Assembly (NCBI GenBank): GCA_964445985.1
Contig: CAYUMU010000016.1
Location: forward strand, 26,772 to 90,771
DNA from: CAYUMU01 sp964445985
GTDB lineage: Bacteria; Planctomycetota; Planctomycetia; Pirellulales; S012-138
DNA: 64,000 bases
Direction of reading: 5' to 3'
The translations under genes were made by a program, and so were the position numbers. Positions 26,440 through 35,387 of this stretch are shown here, piece after piece (position 1 is the stretch's first letter; each line of letters opens with the position of its first letter). The notes under the pieces were generated by a model, which was given only the letters and a program-made list of their open reading frames with translations, did no database searches and had not been told where the DNA came from.

Positions 26440-27684
26440 CTACCGCTGCGTTTGCTGTCGCCCCGCCATCAATCGATCGCCCAACTCGCGAATTCGCGGG
26501 TCTCCATCGATACGGGCGGCCTCGATGAGTTGCCGGTGGGTCGCCAGATCATTCGTGGTCGCTAGCAGCGATAAGGCCGTGAGACGCACCTCCGCATCGC
26601 TGTCGGTGGCTAACCACCATAGCCACGGACGCGGGTCGATGGAGGTCAGCCGCGGTACTTGTTCGACCCATAGCCGCCGAACCTCGGGATTCGGGTCGGC
26701 CAGACGCCGCGCCAATTCCAAATGCGATGGCCGGAAGCCGCGACGCTGGAGTTCGAACTCGGCAGCGTCATTCGCCTGCGGATCGCCGTCTCGAAGCATG
26801 CTCAGCAGCGAGGCCGTGTTTCGTCGCTTCAGTTCCACCAGGTCCCAGGTAACCGTGGGCGTGGCGCCCTCGCCCATCCGAGAATTCGCCGCGGCTTCCC
26901 TGGCAGAATGACTCGAACGGATCGCCTCCTGCATCGCCTCGTCGGCTTTCGCTCCTTCTGGATCGGCGGTCTGAACCAGCAGCGTGGGCATCGGAACTTC
27001 CACATTGGCAGCGACCAAGTTCTCGCCCGAGTTGGGCACCTCCGTTGCGGCGGCGCTGACCGAAGTTGGCGGCGACTTTCCTCCAGGCGGATTGCCTGGG
27101 AGCGGCGATGGCAGATTCTTCTTGTCCGCCGCAACGGGTTTGCTTCTTCCCAAATGTCCTGGCTGCCAGCGGCAATTTCGGAAGACTTGTTGGCAATGGG
27201 CGGTCAGCTGGAAGCGATCCACGCCCGAGGGCAGGTTCAATTGCAACAGCCACTCCGCCAAGGCGGCCGATTGTTCCGAAGACCAACCACTGAAATTCGC
27301 CGAAGCCAATGCCAACCGCTCTGCCAGATAGTTGCAATCGCCAACTTCACTTGGCGATTGCGACCACTGAGCGATGGTACGTTTCAGCCGGGCTAACGCC
27401 GCTTCGCGAACTTCCGACCGCGGCGACGCCAGGCAATCGACCAATGCGGCCAACCCGTCGCGGTTCATTTCTCCCAGGCAAAGGATCAAGCCATCGATTT
27501 CGCCGAGCGGCGCCGATTCCAATTGTTCTCGCCAGTAACTTGCCAACCACGATTTGTGCTGATGGAAAGCCCAGCCAAAAACTGCCAGCATCGATGCCAG
27601 AACGATTGCCGGCAGGAGCTTCGATCGCTTCTTCTTCGGTAAGTGCAACTGGGCCGCGGCGGTTGCCAGGGTGCGCGTTGTCAT
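26440..27684 (-). CDS. membrane-anchored HEAT-repeat protein
   Basis: The 414-residue protein has a basic N-terminus (LPKKKRSKLLP) and one membrane helix (AIVLASMLAVFGWAFH). A first helical repeat region follows (LILCLGEMNRDGLAALVDCLASPRSEVREAALARL). After a Pro/Ser-rich linker (about 190-260), C-terminal HEAT-like units contain LARRLADPNPEVRRLWVEQV and DAEVRLTALSLLATT. That suggests a type II membrane protein with an interaction surface, and no enzymatic motif is seen. It converges with the methyltransferase gene, 13 bp apart. The chosen ATG immediately precedes the basic region. Confidence 0.72.
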   Translation of the reverse strand: MTTRTLATAAAQLHLPKKKRSKLLPAIVLASMLAVFGWAFHQHKSWLASYWREQLESAPLGEIDGLILCLGEMNRDGLAALVDCLASPRSEVREAALARLKRTIAQWSQSPSEVGDCNYLAERLALASANFSGWSSEQSAALAEWLLQLNLPSGVDRFQLTAHCQQVFRNCRWQPGHLGRSKPVAADKKNLPSPLPGNPPGGKSPPTSVSAAATEVPNSGENLVAANVEVPMPTLLVQTADPEGAKADEAMQEAIRSSHSAREAAANSRMGEGATPTVTWDLVELKRRNTASLLSMLRDGDPQANDAAEFELQRRGFRPSHLELARRLADPNPEVRRLWVEQVPRLTSIDPRPWLWWLATDSDAEVRLTALSLLATTNDLATHRQLIEAARIDGDPRIRELGDRLMAGRQQTQR

Positions 27685-28000
27685 GCGTCTTTGCTGGCAG
27701 TGGGAGGGAAGGTTGGCGACGAAGAGCACGCCGCGCAGCACTGCTTTCGCCCTGCTGGCGAAGGGTGCGCGGAGAGGAACTCTAGCTAGCGCGGTGTTCG
27801 GCTGCAAGGTCAAGCCGTCGCCAGGGCTTGCTAGCGGCAATAGCCTGGCATGCCTCGCTGGCAGTCGCTTGAACAGCGGATGCGAGAGTTGGCCGAACAT
27901 CGATCCCTGGGCGGCAGGGAATGCCTTCAGGCCGAGACACGTGGCTTGCGCGTCTCGGCCTGTAAGCTTAAACTGCTCGGCGCTGTGCGTTCGATTCTAT
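27685..28000. other. intergenic region with strong hairpin
   Basis: The region has no gene. It contains an 11-bp perfect stem, CAGGCCGAGAC/GTCTCGGCCTG (27928-27938 with 27952-27962), with a 13-nt loop. It may mark the 3' end of the OmpH-like gene transcript, but no T run follows on either strand. Confidence 0.5.
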
Positions 28001-28618
28001 TTAGCGAATCGGCGCCATGCCTGGCCGCGTGGCGTTGGCGGGCGCCTGGCTATTGAGCCGTTGCAGAATCACCGGCGTGATGTCGATCGTGCCTTCGTGG
28101 TAAACCACGTCGCGATTGATCTGCTCGATCACATGCTCCGGCTTGTTCATATCCAGCGGCTCGCCGTTGAACCGCAGCACCAGGCGGATGCCCGTTTGGC
28201 GGCTGTAGTAGGTAACTTCGGCAAGCACCTGTTTGTACAGGTTGTAGGCCATTTCAGCTTCACGCTCGATGAACCGCTTGCGTTCGAGCTGCACCGACAG
28301 ATTGAGGTCGGCCACTTCCTTGGTGATGGCGGTCTCCACCGTTTTGAAGTCGGGGCTGCCCTGGGCGTACTCCTGCAGCTTGACCTGCATCTGCTTGACG
28401 CGTTCTTGCCGCGATCGAATATCGATCTGCGTCATATCCACGGCGGATTGCAGTTCGGCCTTTTGGGCCTTGAAGCCGGTGTGGTTCTTGAAAATGTAGT
28501 TGAGATCAATCAACGCCACTTCCGGGGCTGTCCCGCGCTGTTGCGCTTGAACCAAAGATGCCGTACCTGTGCAAAAGACCATGGCCGCCAGCAACGACGG
28601 CAAAGAAAATTGTTTCAC
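28001..28618 (-). CDS. OmpH/Skp-like periplasmic chaperone
   Basis: This 205-residue protein has an N-terminal signal peptide (KQFSLPSLLAAMVFCTGTASLVQAQ). The mature part starts VALIDLNYIFKNH, the typical first strand of OmpH/Skp. Long alpha-helical hairpin arms follow (AQKAELQSAVDMTQIDIRSR, ERVKQMQVKLQEYAQG, VADLNLSVQLERKRF), forming the tentacles that hold unfolded outer-membrane proteins. A C-terminal strand region returns (TGIRLVLRFNGEPLD). It starts at GTG with GGGGAG nine to ten bases upstream. The presence of this chaperone fits a Gram-negative-type envelope. Confidence 0.85.
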   Translation of the reverse strand: MKQFSLPSLLAAMVFCTGTASLVQAQQRGTAPEVALIDLNYIFKNHTGFKAQKAELQSAVDMTQIDIRSRQERVKQMQVKLQEYAQGSPDFKTVETAITKEVADLNLSVQLERKRFIEREAEMAYNLYKQVLAEVTYYSRQTGIRLVLRFNGEPLDMNKPEHVIEQINRDVVYHEGTIDITPVILQRLNSQAPANATRPGMAPIR

Positions 28619-29031
28619 AGCTATCGCTCCCCTGAAGCTGGTAACAAAGCCGCGCGGCCCCTGGTACTTGGCTTGACAAAGCCAATAGGCCCCGCGGCGC
28701 ACTCGTTCTATCCCATAGTTTCGGCACATCCGGCATAGTCGATACAGCCAAAACCTGGGGAAGACTCGCTTCTCGCCTGTGTGCTGGGGTTTTCACCGCC
28801 ATTTGTCGCTGGGATGGGATGCTGACGAATGCGACATGCACGAGGCGGCGCTCGGAACCTTGAACTGCGAGGTTCGCTTGCTCCCGCTTACCAAGCCGCG
28901 GAGAAGTTTGCTTGACACCAAGTCTCTCAACAATGGAAGATGACTTCCGTTGCACCTGCAGCCACTGGCTCTCCAGAAGGAGCGGTTCGGCGTTGGCTCA
29001 CTTCTTTCGTTGCAATCGCGGAGGCGGAACG
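28619..29031. other. divergent intergenic region, possible decayed repeat
   Basis: This stretch separates the divergent OmpH-like and secreted-protein genes; no ORF is credible. At 28877-28905 the blocks CTTGCTC and CAAGCCGCGGAGAA resemble the 55-bp dispersed repeat found at 2742 and 50951, with the middle altered. This could be a decayed copy; that is inference. Confidence 0.35.
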
Positions 29032-30042
29032 ATGCTCGCCAGATTCATCCTGACGTTGGCAAGCTGGGGCGCGATAACTTCGACTTTGAGCGCGCTGGAA
29101 ATCCCGACCTCGATGCTCGAGCTATGCGATCAAGCGGATCTGATTGTGGAGGTTCGGCCCGGTGCTTCGAAGGCGATCCCGGATGCGAACTTCAGCCGGT
29201 TGTACCGGGTGCAACTCACCATCTTAAACGAGCTGAAAGGCAAGGCTCCGTCCGATACGATCAACGTGATCTATGGTCGTGACAGCGTTTGCGCAGATCC
29301 TCCGTTCTATCCCGAAGGGAAACACGTCTTCGCGTTTCTCTCCTGGCACGACGACATTCGCGTATTTCTGACCGTGGGGCGTTCCCACGGAACGATCTCT
29401 GGAACGGAAGCCGAGCTCGATGTGATCCGCGCGCGGATTCAGGAAGCGGTTGCCATTGCAGATGAACCGCCAAGCCAGAGCCGCCAGGCACGAGTCACCG
29501 AGTGGTTTGTCCGCTGCTTGGAAAACCGGGCGACGTTCGCCGCCGGACTCGACCTCTACACCGTAAACCTCTGGGGCGATCCGCCCCCGATCGCGGAAAT
29601 CAATCCGCTCAGCGTTGAGCAACAGCGGCGCGTCGTGGGGGGCATGGTCCGGGCGGGCTACTTTCCTGAGTGTCTGCTGGAATTGATCCAAGGGCTGAAA
29701 GACCCCGCGCTCGAATTCCAACTGCTCGCGTCGATTCAGCAAGGGCAGGGCGGATCGGAGCTGATGAAGTTCGTCGCCCAATGGACCGATAACCGAGAGG
29801 CTATGCGCGTTGCCACCAACTATGAGCGGCTGCGAAACCCGGCCGCCGAGTTCATCGCGGCCTATGGCGGAATTGACTATCAGGCGGCGGCTGCGAAGCT
29901 GACCGCCGCGACTTCGATGCAGCGAACCGCCAGGAGTGTGCCCGACGTGCCTGGCTTTGCCAAGAGGGCATTGCCTGGCGTGGGTCGTCATTTTGGCCAG
30001 AGGGGCGTCTCGACTTCTCGCAAACCGCTGGAGGCGAAGTGA
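29032..30042 (+). CDS. secreted protein of unknown function
   Basis: This 336-residue precursor has a signal peptide (LARFILTLASWGAITSTLSAL). A GGAGG lies 8 bases before the ATG. The N-terminal half is beta-rich (ADLIVEVRPGASKAIPD, RVQLTILNELKGKAPSDTINVIYG, KHVFAFLSWHDDIRVFLTVG). That layout, 'strand-ELKG-strand', is seen in exported proteins that carry a small beta domain followed by helical repeats. The C-terminal half appears helical. No enzyme motif is seen and the function is not assigned. It converges with the DUF1501 gene 27 bp away. Confidence 0.65.
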   Translation: MLARFILTLASWGAITSTLSALEIPTSMLELCDQADLIVEVRPGASKAIPDANFSRLYRVQLTILNELKGKAPSDTINVIYGRDSVCADPPFYPEGKHVFAFLSWHDDIRVFLTVGRSHGTISGTEAELDVIRARIQEAVAIADEPPSQSRQARVTEWFVRCLENRATFAAGLDLYTVNLWGDPPPIAEINPLSVEQQRRVVGGMVRAGYFPECLLELIQGLKDPALEFQLLASIQQGQGGSELMKFVAQWTDNREAMRVATNYERLRNPAAEFIAAYGGIDYQAAAAKLTAATSMQRTARSVPDVPGFAKRALPGVGRHFGQRGVSTSRKPLEAK

Positions 30043-30069
30043 GGGCCAGCGCCCACGCAAGGGGCCAAC

Positions 30070-31542
30070 TCAGCCCATCAACCCTTCAATGGGGTTCCCA
30101 TTGTAAATATGGTGAGGACGACCGAGATCATCCTTCCAGGCGGCCGTGGCGGGAATGCCGAGTGCCTGGTAGATGGTGGCCGCCATGCCTTCGGGCGTTT
30201 GCGGTCGTGTGGCCGGGTGTCCGCCTTGCTTGTCGGAAGAGCCCACCACGTTGCCGCCTTGAACGCCGCCGCCGGCGAAGAATACGGTCTGCACCGCGCC
30301 CCAATGATCGCGGCCGGGCAGGCGATAGGTGCTGTTGGCGCCGCCGCCAAAAACCCTGGGCGTGCGGCCGAACTCGCCGGCCATCACAATCAGGGTCTCG
30401 TCCAACATTCCCCGCTCGCTCAGGTCGTCGAGCAGTGCCGATACCGCCCGATCGGTGGGCGGGAACAGGTAGTTCTTGAAGTTCGGGAAAGCGTTGCCGT
30501 GGGTATCCCAGGTTTCGTTGTTGCCCAGGTTCACCTGCACCAGGTTCACGCCGGCTTCCACCAACTGACGGGCCATCAATAGCGACCAACCAAACACGTT
30601 GCGGCCGTATTGATCTTGCACCTTGGGGTCGGCGTTGAGCACGTCGAACGCCGCCTGCGTCTTTTCATCGGCCAACAGCGAGACGGCCTGTTGCCGCAAC
30701 CGGTCGAACGATTCCACATCGGCGAAGCGTTCGAGCTCGGCCCGCTGCCGTTCCACGCTGCCGAGCAGGTTCATCCGCTTGCCCAGTCGCTGGAGACCTA
30801 ACCCTTCTGGCAAGGCCAGGTGCGGCGCTTGAAAGCGATATTGATCGGGCGACTCGGCGCCGCGCGAGTGATGGAAGCCGTACTCGGGGTACGCTCCATA
30901 CTGCGAAGGGCTATAGGGCGAGGCTTTAATGAACCACGGGTCGCGGCGGGTTCCCATCAGGCCGGCAAACTGGCCCGGGATGGTGCGGCCCGTGCGGTGG
31001 ACGAGCACCTCGGGCAGAATGACCGCCGGCGGCAGATTGTTGCGCGGCTGGGTAACATCGCCCACGATCGCCGGGATGGAAGGCCAGTCTTGCGGACGCG
31101 GGCCGCCGGGGCTGAAGCCCGTAGGCATGGGCGTGCGACCGCTGAGCATGACCATGTGGCCTTGCGAGTGCTCGTTGTACGGATGCGAAAGCGATCGCAC
31201 CAAGGCCCACTTGTTGCTGCGCTGGGCCAACAGCGGGAGATGCTCGCAGATTTGAATGCCTGGCGTGGCCGTGTCGATGGGCTGGAACTCGCCGCGAACC
31301 GAATCCGGAGCCTCGGGCTTGGGATCGAAGCTATCGATCTGCGACAGCCCGCCCGAAAGAAAAATGTAAATGACATTCTTGGCAGTGTGGGCTCGAGCGG
31401 GTTCGGCCGCGCGCAGCCCTGCCAGGTGATTCATACCCAAGCCGAGCAGCCCCACGGTTCCGGCCTGTACGGCCACTCGCCGACTCATGCGTGGATGAGC
31501 GAAAGCAGTGGCCTGTTTATTTGGCAACGAGGGCACGGGCAT
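30070..31542 (-). CDS. DUF1501 family secreted protein
   Basis: The 490-residue member of the DUF1501 family (sulfatase/alkaline-phosphatase-like fold) is abundant in planctomycetes and usually exported. The N-terminus has SRRVAVQAGTVGLLGLGMNHLAG, a Tat-like signal. Family motifs are NVIYIFLSGGLSQIDSFDPKPEAP, WALVRSLSHP, NETWDTHGNAFPNFK, and ETLIVMAGEFGRTPRV. The last two carry the likely metal-binding His/Asp residues. The ATG shown has GGGAG nine bases upstream; an ATG three codons earlier overlaps that signal. DUF1501 proteins often pair with DUF1549/DUF1553 cytochrome proteins, but none is adjacent here. Confidence 0.92.
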   Translation of the reverse strand: MPVPSLPNKQATAFAHPRMSRRVAVQAGTVGLLGLGMNHLAGLRAAEPARAHTAKNVIYIFLSGGLSQIDSFDPKPEAPDSVRGEFQPIDTATPGIQICEHLPLLAQRSNKWALVRSLSHPYNEHSQGHMVMLSGRTPMPTGFSPGGPRPQDWPSIPAIVGDVTQPRNNLPPAVILPEVLVHRTGRTIPGQFAGLMGTRRDPWFIKASPYSPSQYGAYPEYGFHHSRGAESPDQYRFQAPHLALPEGLGLQRLGKRMNLLGSVERQRAELERFADVESFDRLRQQAVSLLADEKTQAAFDVLNADPKVQDQYGRNVFGWSLLMARQLVEAGVNLVQVNLGNNETWDTHGNAFPNFKNYLFPPTDRAVSALLDDLSERGMLDETLIVMAGEFGRTPRVFGGGANSTYRLPGRDHWGAVQTVFFAGGGVQGGNVVGSSDKQGGHPATRPQTPEGMAATIYQALGIPATAAWKDDLGRPHHIYNGNPIEGLMG

Positions 31543-31692
31543 CTCCAGCATCTCCCGGCATTAGGTGGGGTGGCGATCCATTCCAGGCGGGGGGGCGACC
31601 TGCAGCGGCAATTGGTTTGCAGCTTACCTGATCCCATCAAGATTCGCCAATACTTTATTGGCCCGTCTGCCACGGGCCCACGGGCAACGCTC

Positions 31693-31721
31693 TTGATCCT
31701 CGGCGGCCCGCGGGATAAACT
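31693..31721 (+). promoter_or_regulatory. candidate promoter of the leu leader
   Basis: TTGATC (31693-31698), a 17-bp spacer and TAAACT (31716-31721) give 4/6 matches to each sigma-70 hexamer. They lie 75 bp upstream of the leader ORF and between it and the divergent DUF1501 gene. Confidence 0.4.
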
Positions 31722-31796
31722 CCAATGAACACCGCTGGTCGTCCACGTAGGATTTCCAGGGGGTGTATCAATTTTCTTGATTGTCTGCAGAAATCC

Positions 31797-31853
31797 ATGA
31801 CGCAATTTCGCTCCCTTCTGCCGCTGCTCCTGCTAGGACTGCAAAGACCATAG
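31797..31853 (+). CDS. leuL: leucine-rich leader peptide of leuA
   Basis: The 18-residue ORF, MTQFRSLLPLLLLGLQRP, has seven leucine codons (CTT CTG - CTG CTC CTG CTA - CTG) between 31815 and 31841 and ends TAG at 31851-31853. Such a peptide is the sensor of leu-operon attenuation: low charged tRNA-Leu stalls the ribosome at the Leu run. The downstream RNA folds as needed for this mechanism, and the next gene on the strand is leuA. No strong ribosome binding site is visible before the ATG, which is the main weakness. Confidence 0.8.
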   Translation: MTQFRSLLPLLLLGLQRP

Positions 31854-31929
31854 GTCTTGGGCACTGGGACACCGCGTTTCCCGCTGAATCTTCAAACCCC
31901 AAGGCCTTGCCAAGCCTTGGGGTTTTTTT
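31844..31929 (+). promoter_or_regulatory. leucine attenuator (alternative RNA structures)
   Basis: Region 1 AAGACC (31844-31849) pairs with region 2 GGTCTT (31853-31858) across the leader stop codon. Region 2 GGTCTTGGG (31853-31861) can instead pair with region 3 CCCAAGGCC (31898-31906), 9 bp with one G-U, forming the antiterminator. Region 3 also forms the terminator with region 4. A ribosome stalled on the Leu codons would cover region 1 and free region 2 for antitermination. A ribosome at the stop codon would cover region 2 and allow termination. Confidence 0.85.
31894..31929 (+). terminator. attenuator terminator before leuA
   Basis: The perfect 12-bp stem AAACCCCAAGGC/GCCTTGGGGTTT (31894-31905 with 31914-31925) has an 8-nt loop and runs into seven T residues (31923-31929). 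No other gene ends upstream on this strand except the 18-codon leader. It is therefore not a normal 3' terminator. Confidence 0.93.
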
Positions 31930-32224
31930 GTTATTTGCCCGTCAGAGTTTTCCTCATGAAGCGTATTCGATTTTACTTTCTCCGAACCAGGGCTCGACTG
32001 GTGCTAGCCGGGCCGGCTCGTTAACGCCGATCCTCGCCCCCGCCGGGCGAATCGCGCGTGAACCAGTCGGCCGCTCCGCCCGTCCCGTTTACGTTGAAAT
32101 CGACACGCAACCGCAAATTTTCGTGCGGTCGCCGTTGTGGGAAACCATGGTTGGCCGATCAATAGCTTCGCGCCTGGACCGCAATCGCCGCCCGTTCGCA
32201 GCAATCCCCAGAAAGTAACCGCTC

Positions 32225-33787
32225 ATGTCCGAATCTCGTCGCATTGTGATTTTTGACACCACGCTCCGCGATGGCGAGCAGTCGCCCGGCGCGAGCATGA
32301 ACATTCCGGAAAAATTGGAAGTTGCCCAGGCGCTCGTCGACCTGGGCGTGGACGTGATCGAAGCCGGGTTCCCCATCGCCTCGCAGGGCGATTTTGAAGC
32401 CGTGCAGCGCATCGCCAACGATATTACCGGGGCGACCATCTGTGGTCTGGCCCGTTGCAACGAGGCCGATATCGATCGCGCCTGGGATGCCCTGAAGGGG
32501 GCCGAACGCTCCCGAATTCATGTGTTCCTCGCCACCAGCGCCATTCACCGCGAATTCAAATTGCGGATGAATAAAGACGAGATCGTGGAAAGGGCCATCG
32601 CCGGCGTCAGTCGCGCCGCGAATTATTGCGACGACGTGGAGTTTTCGCCGGAAGACGCCGCGCGCACCGAGCCCGACTTTTTATGCCAGGTGGTCGAGGC
32701 AGCCATCAACGCCGGGGCCACCACGGTGAACATCCCCGACACGGTGGGTTACGCCACGCCCGCTCATATGGCGCGGGTCATCAGCACGCTGCGCGGTCGG
32801 GTGCCCAATATCGATCGAGCGGTAATCAGCATTCATTGCCATAACGACCTGGGGCTTGCCGTGGCCAACAGCCTGGCCGCGGTGGAAGCCGGCGCCGGCC
32901 AGATCGAATGCACGATCAATGGCATCGGAGAGCGCGCCGGCAACTGTTCCCTGGAAGAAATCGTGATGGCTCTTCGCACCCGCAATGATTTTTATCAATG
33001 CGATACGAGCATTCACACGCAGCGGTTGGTGCCGACCAGCCGCCTCGTTTCCCGCGTGACCGGCCTTCAGGTGCAGCGCAATAAAGCCATTGTGGGCCGC
33101 AACGCCTTTGCCCACGAAGCGGGCATCCACCAAGATGGCATGCTCAAAGAGCCGAGCACCTACGAGATCATGCGGCCGGCCGATGTCGGTTTTGCCGCCA
33201 CGGACCTGGTGCTCGGCAAACACAGCGGCCGGGCAGCCCTGGCCGACCGGGCGCGCTCGCTCGGCTTTCATCTTACGGGCGAGCAGCTTCACGCGGTGTT
33301 CACACAGTTCAAAGAACTGGCCGACAAGAAGAAGGAAATCTACGACAGCGACATTGCCGCCCTGTGCGAACAGCAGATTCGCGACATGCCAGTTCGTTGG
33401 AATTTCGTGTCGTACGAAATCACCACGCAAACCGGCCAGCCCCCCAAGGTTCGCCTCCACTTGCGGCACGGTAAAGAAGATATCGCCGTGGAGCACGCGG
33501 GCGGCGATGGCCCCATCGACGCCGTGTTCTTGGCCATCGAACAGGCCACCGGCATCGCGGTTACCGTCAAAGACTTCCGCGTGCAGAGCGTTTCGAAGGG
33601 CAAAGACGCCCAGGGTGAATCGACGGTGGAACTGGAACACCAAGGCCGCATTCACCGCGGTCGGGGCGTTTCGACCGATAGCCTCGAGGCGGGCGCCAGG
33701 GCGTTCCTCGATGCGGTCAACCGGATTGCCATGATGGCTGGATTGCCGGCGGCTGCCACAACCGAAAATGCGCCGGCTGCCATCTAG
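32225..33787 (+). CDS. leuA: 2-isopropylmalate synthase
   Basis: LeuA condenses acetyl-CoA and 2-oxoisovalerate, the first committed step of leucine synthesis. The 520-residue protein begins with FDTTLRDGEQSPGASMN, the HMGL-like signature. It contains IPDTVGYATPAHMA and the metal-binding ISIHCHNDLGLAVANSLAAVEAGA. The second signature GIGERAGNCSLEEI and the hinge FAHEAGIHQDGMLKEPSTYEI follow. A C-terminal LeuA regulatory domain (from about residue 390, leucine feedback site) is present. A 300-nt untranslated stretch separates it from the attenuator terminator. leuB, leuC and leuD are not adjacent, so the attenuator would control leuA alone. Confidence 0.97.
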   Translation: MSESRRIVIFDTTLRDGEQSPGASMNIPEKLEVAQALVDLGVDVIEAGFPIASQGDFEAVQRIANDITGATICGLARCNEADIDRAWDALKGAERSRIHVFLATSAIHREFKLRMNKDEIVERAIAGVSRAANYCDDVEFSPEDAARTEPDFLCQVVEAAINAGATTVNIPDTVGYATPAHMARVISTLRGRVPNIDRAVISIHCHNDLGLAVANSLAAVEAGAGQIECTINGIGERAGNCSLEEIVMALRTRNDFYQCDTSIHTQRLVPTSRLVSRVTGLQVQRNKAIVGRNAFAHEAGIHQDGMLKEPSTYEIMRPADVGFAATDLVLGKHSGRAALADRARSLGFHLTGEQLHAVFTQFKELADKKKEIYDSDIAALCEQQIRDMPVRWNFVSYEITTQTGQPPKVRLHLRHGKEDIAVEHAGGDGPIDAVFLAIEQATGIAVTVKDFRVQSVSKGKDAQGESTVELEHQGRIHRGRGVSTDSLEAGARAFLDAVNRIAMMAGLPAAATTENAPAAI

Positions 33788-33828
33788 ACCTCCTCACGCT
33801 CGGCCGGTGAATATCTTTCCAAACTCGG

Positions 33829-33857
33829 TTGGTGGCTGAGGCCAAACCGGCTAGAAT
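33829..33857 (+). promoter_or_regulatory. candidate promoter of second DUF1501 gene
   Basis: TTGGTG (33829-33834), a 17-bp spacer and TAGAAT (33852-33857, 5/6 match) lie 127 bp before the DUF1501 start and just after the leuA stop. Confidence 0.45.
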
Positions 33858-33983
33858 GGCGGAGCAATCAACCCGCGTTGATTCGTTGGCTGGGCCGACT
33901 CTTCTTGAAGGGATTGGCGCCCGTCGGCGAATCAACGCGCGCGCCCGCCGAAATGATCCCACCTGCATAGCGGAATCACAGCC

Positions 33984-35387
33984 ATGAAACATACCGCACG
34001 GCATTGCTCGGTTGGTTTGCACGCCACGCCTCGCTTCTCGCGGCGCGAATGTTTAACGGCGGGGGCCTTCGCCGGGCTGGGCCTCTCGCTCCCTACCTGG
34101 TTTGCCACGCGCGCGGCCGCGGCAGGCTCTGAAGGCGGCACATTTGGCCAGGCCAAGAGCGTCATTATTATTTATCTGCATGGCGGCCATCCTCAGCACG
34201 AAACCTTCGACCCCAAGCCTGAGGCGCCGGCGGAAGTGCGGGGCGAGTTTGGACAGATCGCCACGCGGCTTCCTGGCTATCACTTCAGCGAGTTGTTCCC
34301 GCGGATGGCGGGCATCGCCGACAAGCTCACCATCATTCGCTCGCTCACCCACGGCAACACCAACCACGTGCAGGCCTGTTTGCCCGCGTTAACCGGCCAT
34401 GTACATGGCCCCGAGGTGCGAGGCAAAGGTGATTTTCCGCCTTCCGAAAGCGACTTTCCGCCCTACGGCGCGGTAATCGATCACTTGCGAGGACCCGAAA
34501 CCGGCGTGCCCAATTGGGTGCAGGTGGGGCCGCAAATGACCCGCAGCAACGGCACCGTGCTGCATGGACAACTGCCAGGCTTTTTAGGCCGCCGCCATAG
34601 CTCGCTGGTGATCGACCAGGACTTGCAAGCCGACGACGTGGTGATTGAGGCCGTGGCGGGGGCCGAGGGCATGACGGCGCTTCGCCTGGAGAATCGACGA
34701 GACCTGCTCTCGCAAATCGACGCGCAACGTCGGCTGATGGAACGCTCCGCGGCCGCTCGCAGCATGGACGACTACTTCCAGAAAGCGTTCAACCTCCTCA
34801 CCTCGGGCGAGGTGAACGCGGCCTTCCAGCTAGCGAAAGAACCTGCCGCGCTGCGCGATGCCTATGGGCGACATCACGTGGGCCAAAGCTGCTTGCTGGC
34901 GCGGCGGCTGGCCGAAGTGGGCGTGCCCATGATCAACGTGCACTTCTGCCGCACGCCGCGAGGCTCGTGGGACACGCACGGCAACAACTTCAAACAGATG
35001 AAAGACTCGCTCGCCCCCACGCTCGATCAGGCCTACACGGCCCTGGTCAACGATTTGGGCGAACGCGGCCTGCTCGATCAAGTGCTGGTGGTGGCGATGG
35101 CGGAATTCGGTCGCACGCCCACCGTCAATCGCAACTCGGGTCGCGATCATTGGCCGTTTGTGTATTCGGCGGTGATGGCCGGCGCCGGCGTCCAGCCAGG
35201 CGCCATCTACGGTAGTTCGGATCGGTTGGGGGCCTACCCGGCTTCGCGGCCGCACGATCCAAAGGACTTCGCCGCCACGCTGTACCACTTGCTCGGCGTG
35301 CCGGCCGACACCATCTTGCACGACCAAACCGGCCGACCGCACTCGCTGGTCATCGGCCGCAAGATCGATGGCCTGCTTCGCGCTTAA
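33984..35387 (+). CDS. DUF1501 family secreted protein
   Basis: A second DUF1501 protein of 467 residues. The N-terminal signal has FSRRECLTAGAFAGLGLSLPTW, a twin-arginine type leader. Motifs match those of the 30070 gene: SVIIIYLHGGHPQHETFDPKPEAP, TIIRSLTHGNTNHVQ, GSWDTHGNNFKQMK, VLVVAMAEFGRTPTVN and RDHWPFVYSAVMAGAGV. These are the conserved metal-site regions of the phosphatase/sulfatase-like fold. The physiological role is unknown. It is not adjacent to a DUF1549/DUF1553 partner. The sequence differs enough from the 30070 gene that a recent tandem duplication is unlikely. Confidence 0.92.
   Translation: MKHTARHCSVGLHATPRFSRRECLTAGAFAGLGLSLPTWFATRAAAAGSEGGTFGQAKSVIIIYLHGGHPQHETFDPKPEAPAEVRGEFGQIATRLPGYHFSELFPRMAGIADKLTIIRSLTHGNTNHVQACLPALTGHVHGPEVRGKGDFPPSESDFPPYGAVIDHLRGPETGVPNWVQVGPQMTRSNGTVLHGQLPGFLGRRHSSLVIDQDLQADDVVIEAVAGAEGMTALRLENRRDLLSQIDAQRRLMERSAAARSMDDYFQKAFNLLTSGEVNAAFQLAKEPAALRDAYGRHHVGQSCLLARRLAEVGVPMINVHFCRTPRGSWDTHGNNFKQMKDSLAPTLDQAYTALVNDLGERGLLDQVLVVAMAEFGRTPTVNRNSGRDHWPFVYSAVMAGAGVQPGAIYGSSDRLGAYPASRPHDPKDFAATLYHLLGVPADTILHDQTGRPHSLVIGRKIDGLLRA

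Noticed and set aside
27671..28738. Plus-strand ORF of 355 codons opposite the OmpH-like gene
   Set aside because: The opposite strand encodes a clear signal peptide and OmpH pattern; the long frame arises from GC-rich codon bias.
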